Origin: Solirubrobacterales bacterium
GTDB lineage: Bacteria > Actinomycetota > Thermoleophilia > Solirubrobacterales > Solirubrobacteraceae
Assembly: GCA_013695395.1 (NCBI GenBank)
Contig: JACDAP010000290.1
Location: 1 to 5,465 of the forward strand
DNA: 5,465 nt
Direction of reading: 5' to 3'
In this document: piece by piece, positions 4,463 through 5,465 of the stretch
Layout of the letters: the number at the start of each line of letters is the position of its first letter
How positions within the stretch are numbered: the stretch's first letter is position 1
Notes under the pieces: generated by a model
Seen by the model: the letters and a program-made list of their open reading frames with translations, nothing else
Told to the model about the DNA's origin: nothing
Database searches by the model: none
Position numbers and translations under genes: made by a program

Positions 4463-5465
4463 ATGGCCAAGACCCTCGTCATCGCCGAGAAGCCGTCCGT
4501 CGGGAAGGACCTCGCCCGCGTCCTGCCGGGCCCGTTCCAGAAGAAGACCGGAGCCACGGACAAGACCGAGCGCTCGCTCGAGGGGCCCGAGCACGTCATC
4601 TCGTGGGCGGTCGGCCACCTCGTCCAGCTCGCCGACCCGGACACCTACGACGAGAAGTACAAGAAGTGGCGGATGGCCGACCTGCCGATCGTCCCGCCCA
4701 AGTTCAAGCTGACCGTCCGCGACGAGCGCTCGCAGAAGCAGATGACGATCGTCCGGCAGCTGCTCAAGCGAGACGACATCGACCTCGTGATCAACGCCTG
4801 CGACGCCGGCCGTGAGGGCGAGCTGATCTTCGCCTACCTCTACGAGCAGGCCAAGGCGAGCCTGCCGGTCAAGCGGCTGTGGCTCTCCTCGATGACCGCC
4901 GACGCGATGCGCAACGCCCTGGCGAACCTCGGTGAGGGCGAGGAGTACGCGCTGCTCGAGCAGGCCGCGCGCTCCCGCTCGGAAGCCGACTGGATCGTCG
5001 GCATGAACGCCACGCGCGCCGCGACGATCCGCCTGCGCTCCTCCTTCGACGGCGCCGTCTCGCTCGGCCGGGTGCAGACGCCGACCCTCGCGATCATCGC
5101 CCGCCGTGAGGAGGAGATCCGCGCCTTCGTCCCCGAGCCGTACTGGCTGGTGGACGCGAAGTTCGAGGCCGAGGGCAACCGCCGCTTCGAGGGCCGCTAC
5201 CACGAGGGCGCCCAGCCCCGGATCGCCAGCGCCGAGGCCGCGCAACTGGTCGTCGAGGCGGTCCGTGCCCAACGGGGCGAGATCACGAAGCTCGAGAAGC
5301 GCAAGCGCACGGAGATCGTGCCGCTGCTCTACGACCTCACCTCGCTGCAGCGGGAGGCCAACACGCGCTACGGCTTCTCGGCCAAGCGGACGCTCGGCGC
5401 CGCCCAGCGCTGCTACGAGGAGCACAAGGCGCTCACCTATCCCCGTACGGCCTCGCGGTACCTGA
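4463..5465 (+). CDS. topB: Type IA DNA topoisomerase, TopB (topoisomerase III) class, 3' truncated by window
   Basis: The first 334 codons are present and the frame is open to the window edge. The enzyme relaxes or decatenates DNA by cutting one strand through a 5'-phosphotyrosine. M-A-K-T-L-V-I-A-E-K-P-S-V-G-K-D-L-A (1-18) is the TopB-type TOPRIM start, with catalytic Glu at 9. The acidic motif is C-D-A-G-R-E-G-E-L-I-F (113-123), so D114 and E118 are present but the middle Asp of DxDxE is Gly116, a variant I recall from Gram-positive TopB proteins. E-A-D-W-I-V-G-M-N-A-T-R-A (174-186), S-L-G-R-V-Q-T-P-T-L (200-209) and L-Y-D-L-T-S-L-Q-R-E-A-N (289-300) are core motifs. The catalytic tyrosine is Y326 in T-Y-P-R-T-A-S-R-Y-L, close to Tyr328 of E. 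coli TopB. The rest of the core and any C-terminal DNA-binding domain lie beyond the window. The ATG is supported by homology at the exact N-terminus. Confidence 0.93.
   Translation, partial: MAKTLVIAEKPSVGKDLARVLPGPFQKKTGATDKTERSLEGPEHVISWAVGHLVQLADPDTYDEKYKKWRMADLPIVPPKFKLTVRDERSQKQMTIVRQLLKRDDIDLVINACDAGREGELIFAYLYEQAKASLPVKRLWLSSMTADAMRNALANLGEGEEYALLEQAARSRSEADWIVGMNATRAATIRLRSSFDGAVSLGRVQTPTLAIIARREEEIRAFVPEPYWLVDAKFEAEGNRRFEGRYHEGAQPRIASAEAAQLVVEAVRAQRGEITKLEKRKRTEIVPLLYDLTSLQREANTRYGFSAKRTLGAAQRCYEEHKALTYPRTASRYL

Noticed and set aside
4154..5425. A 423-codon open frame on the minus strand, antisense to the protease 3' end and the topoisomerase gene.
   Set aside because: The plus-strand frames carry complete catalytic motifs of known families. 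The antisense product is Arg/Gly/Leu-rich with no recognisable domain, as expected for shadow frames at high GC.
1..5465. Search for a defence system, mobile element, toxin-antitoxin pair, CRISPR array or tRNA.
   Set aside because: No repeat-spacer pattern, terminal inverted repeats, transposase, small gene pair or tRNA-like cloverleaf was seen. The genes are chromosomal housekeeping or envelope types with even composition.

Overview
The window is a compact, very GC-rich stretch (about 70% by eye) carrying five protein-coding genes, the last cut by the window edge. High GC, a MarP-type CvpA/serine protease, an NTF2-like-domain penicillin-binding protein and the lack of strong Shine-Dalgarno sites at most starts point to an actinobacterium. 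The protein style suggests the Thermoleophilia/Solirubrobacterales, but that placement is inference. No RNA gene, insertion sequence, CRISPR array, prophage or attachment site was seen.

Layout: (1) 63-605 (+), a small SRPBCC (Bet v1/START-fold) protein; (2) 618-1175 (+), a lipoprotein of unknown role with a DUF4352-like beta domain; (3) 1176-1220, a 45-bp convergent gap with a perfect 7-bp GC hairpin, probably a two-way terminator; (4) 1221-3149 (-), a membrane-anchored transpeptidase PBP with intact SxxK, SxN and KTG motifs; (5) 3150-3238, a divergent promoter region; (6) 3239-4393 (+), a MarP-like membrane serine protease with complete His-Asp-Ser triad and exactly two cysteines; (7) 4463-5465 (+, partial), a type IA topoisomerase of the TopB class, truncated eight residues after its catalytic tyrosine.

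Three of the five genes act at or outside the membrane. The PBP and the protease share one divergent control region. The characterised MarP of Mycobacterium tuberculosis acts on a peptidoglycan hydrolase during acid stress, so an envelope maintenance pair is a reasonable hypothesis. The SRPBCC protein and TopB have no evident link to it.

I see no new multi-gene system. The strongest unexplained pattern is shared by all five genes: each start codon is preceded, 7-12 nt upstream, by a TAnnnT hexamer usually followed by C. This looks like a -10 box placed for leaderless or nearly leaderless transcripts, and it was used to pick the first gene's start. Secondary points are 15-bp in-frame tandem repeats in the PBP N-terminus, cysteine pairs in the PBP and protease, and a DxGxE variant of the TopB acidic motif.
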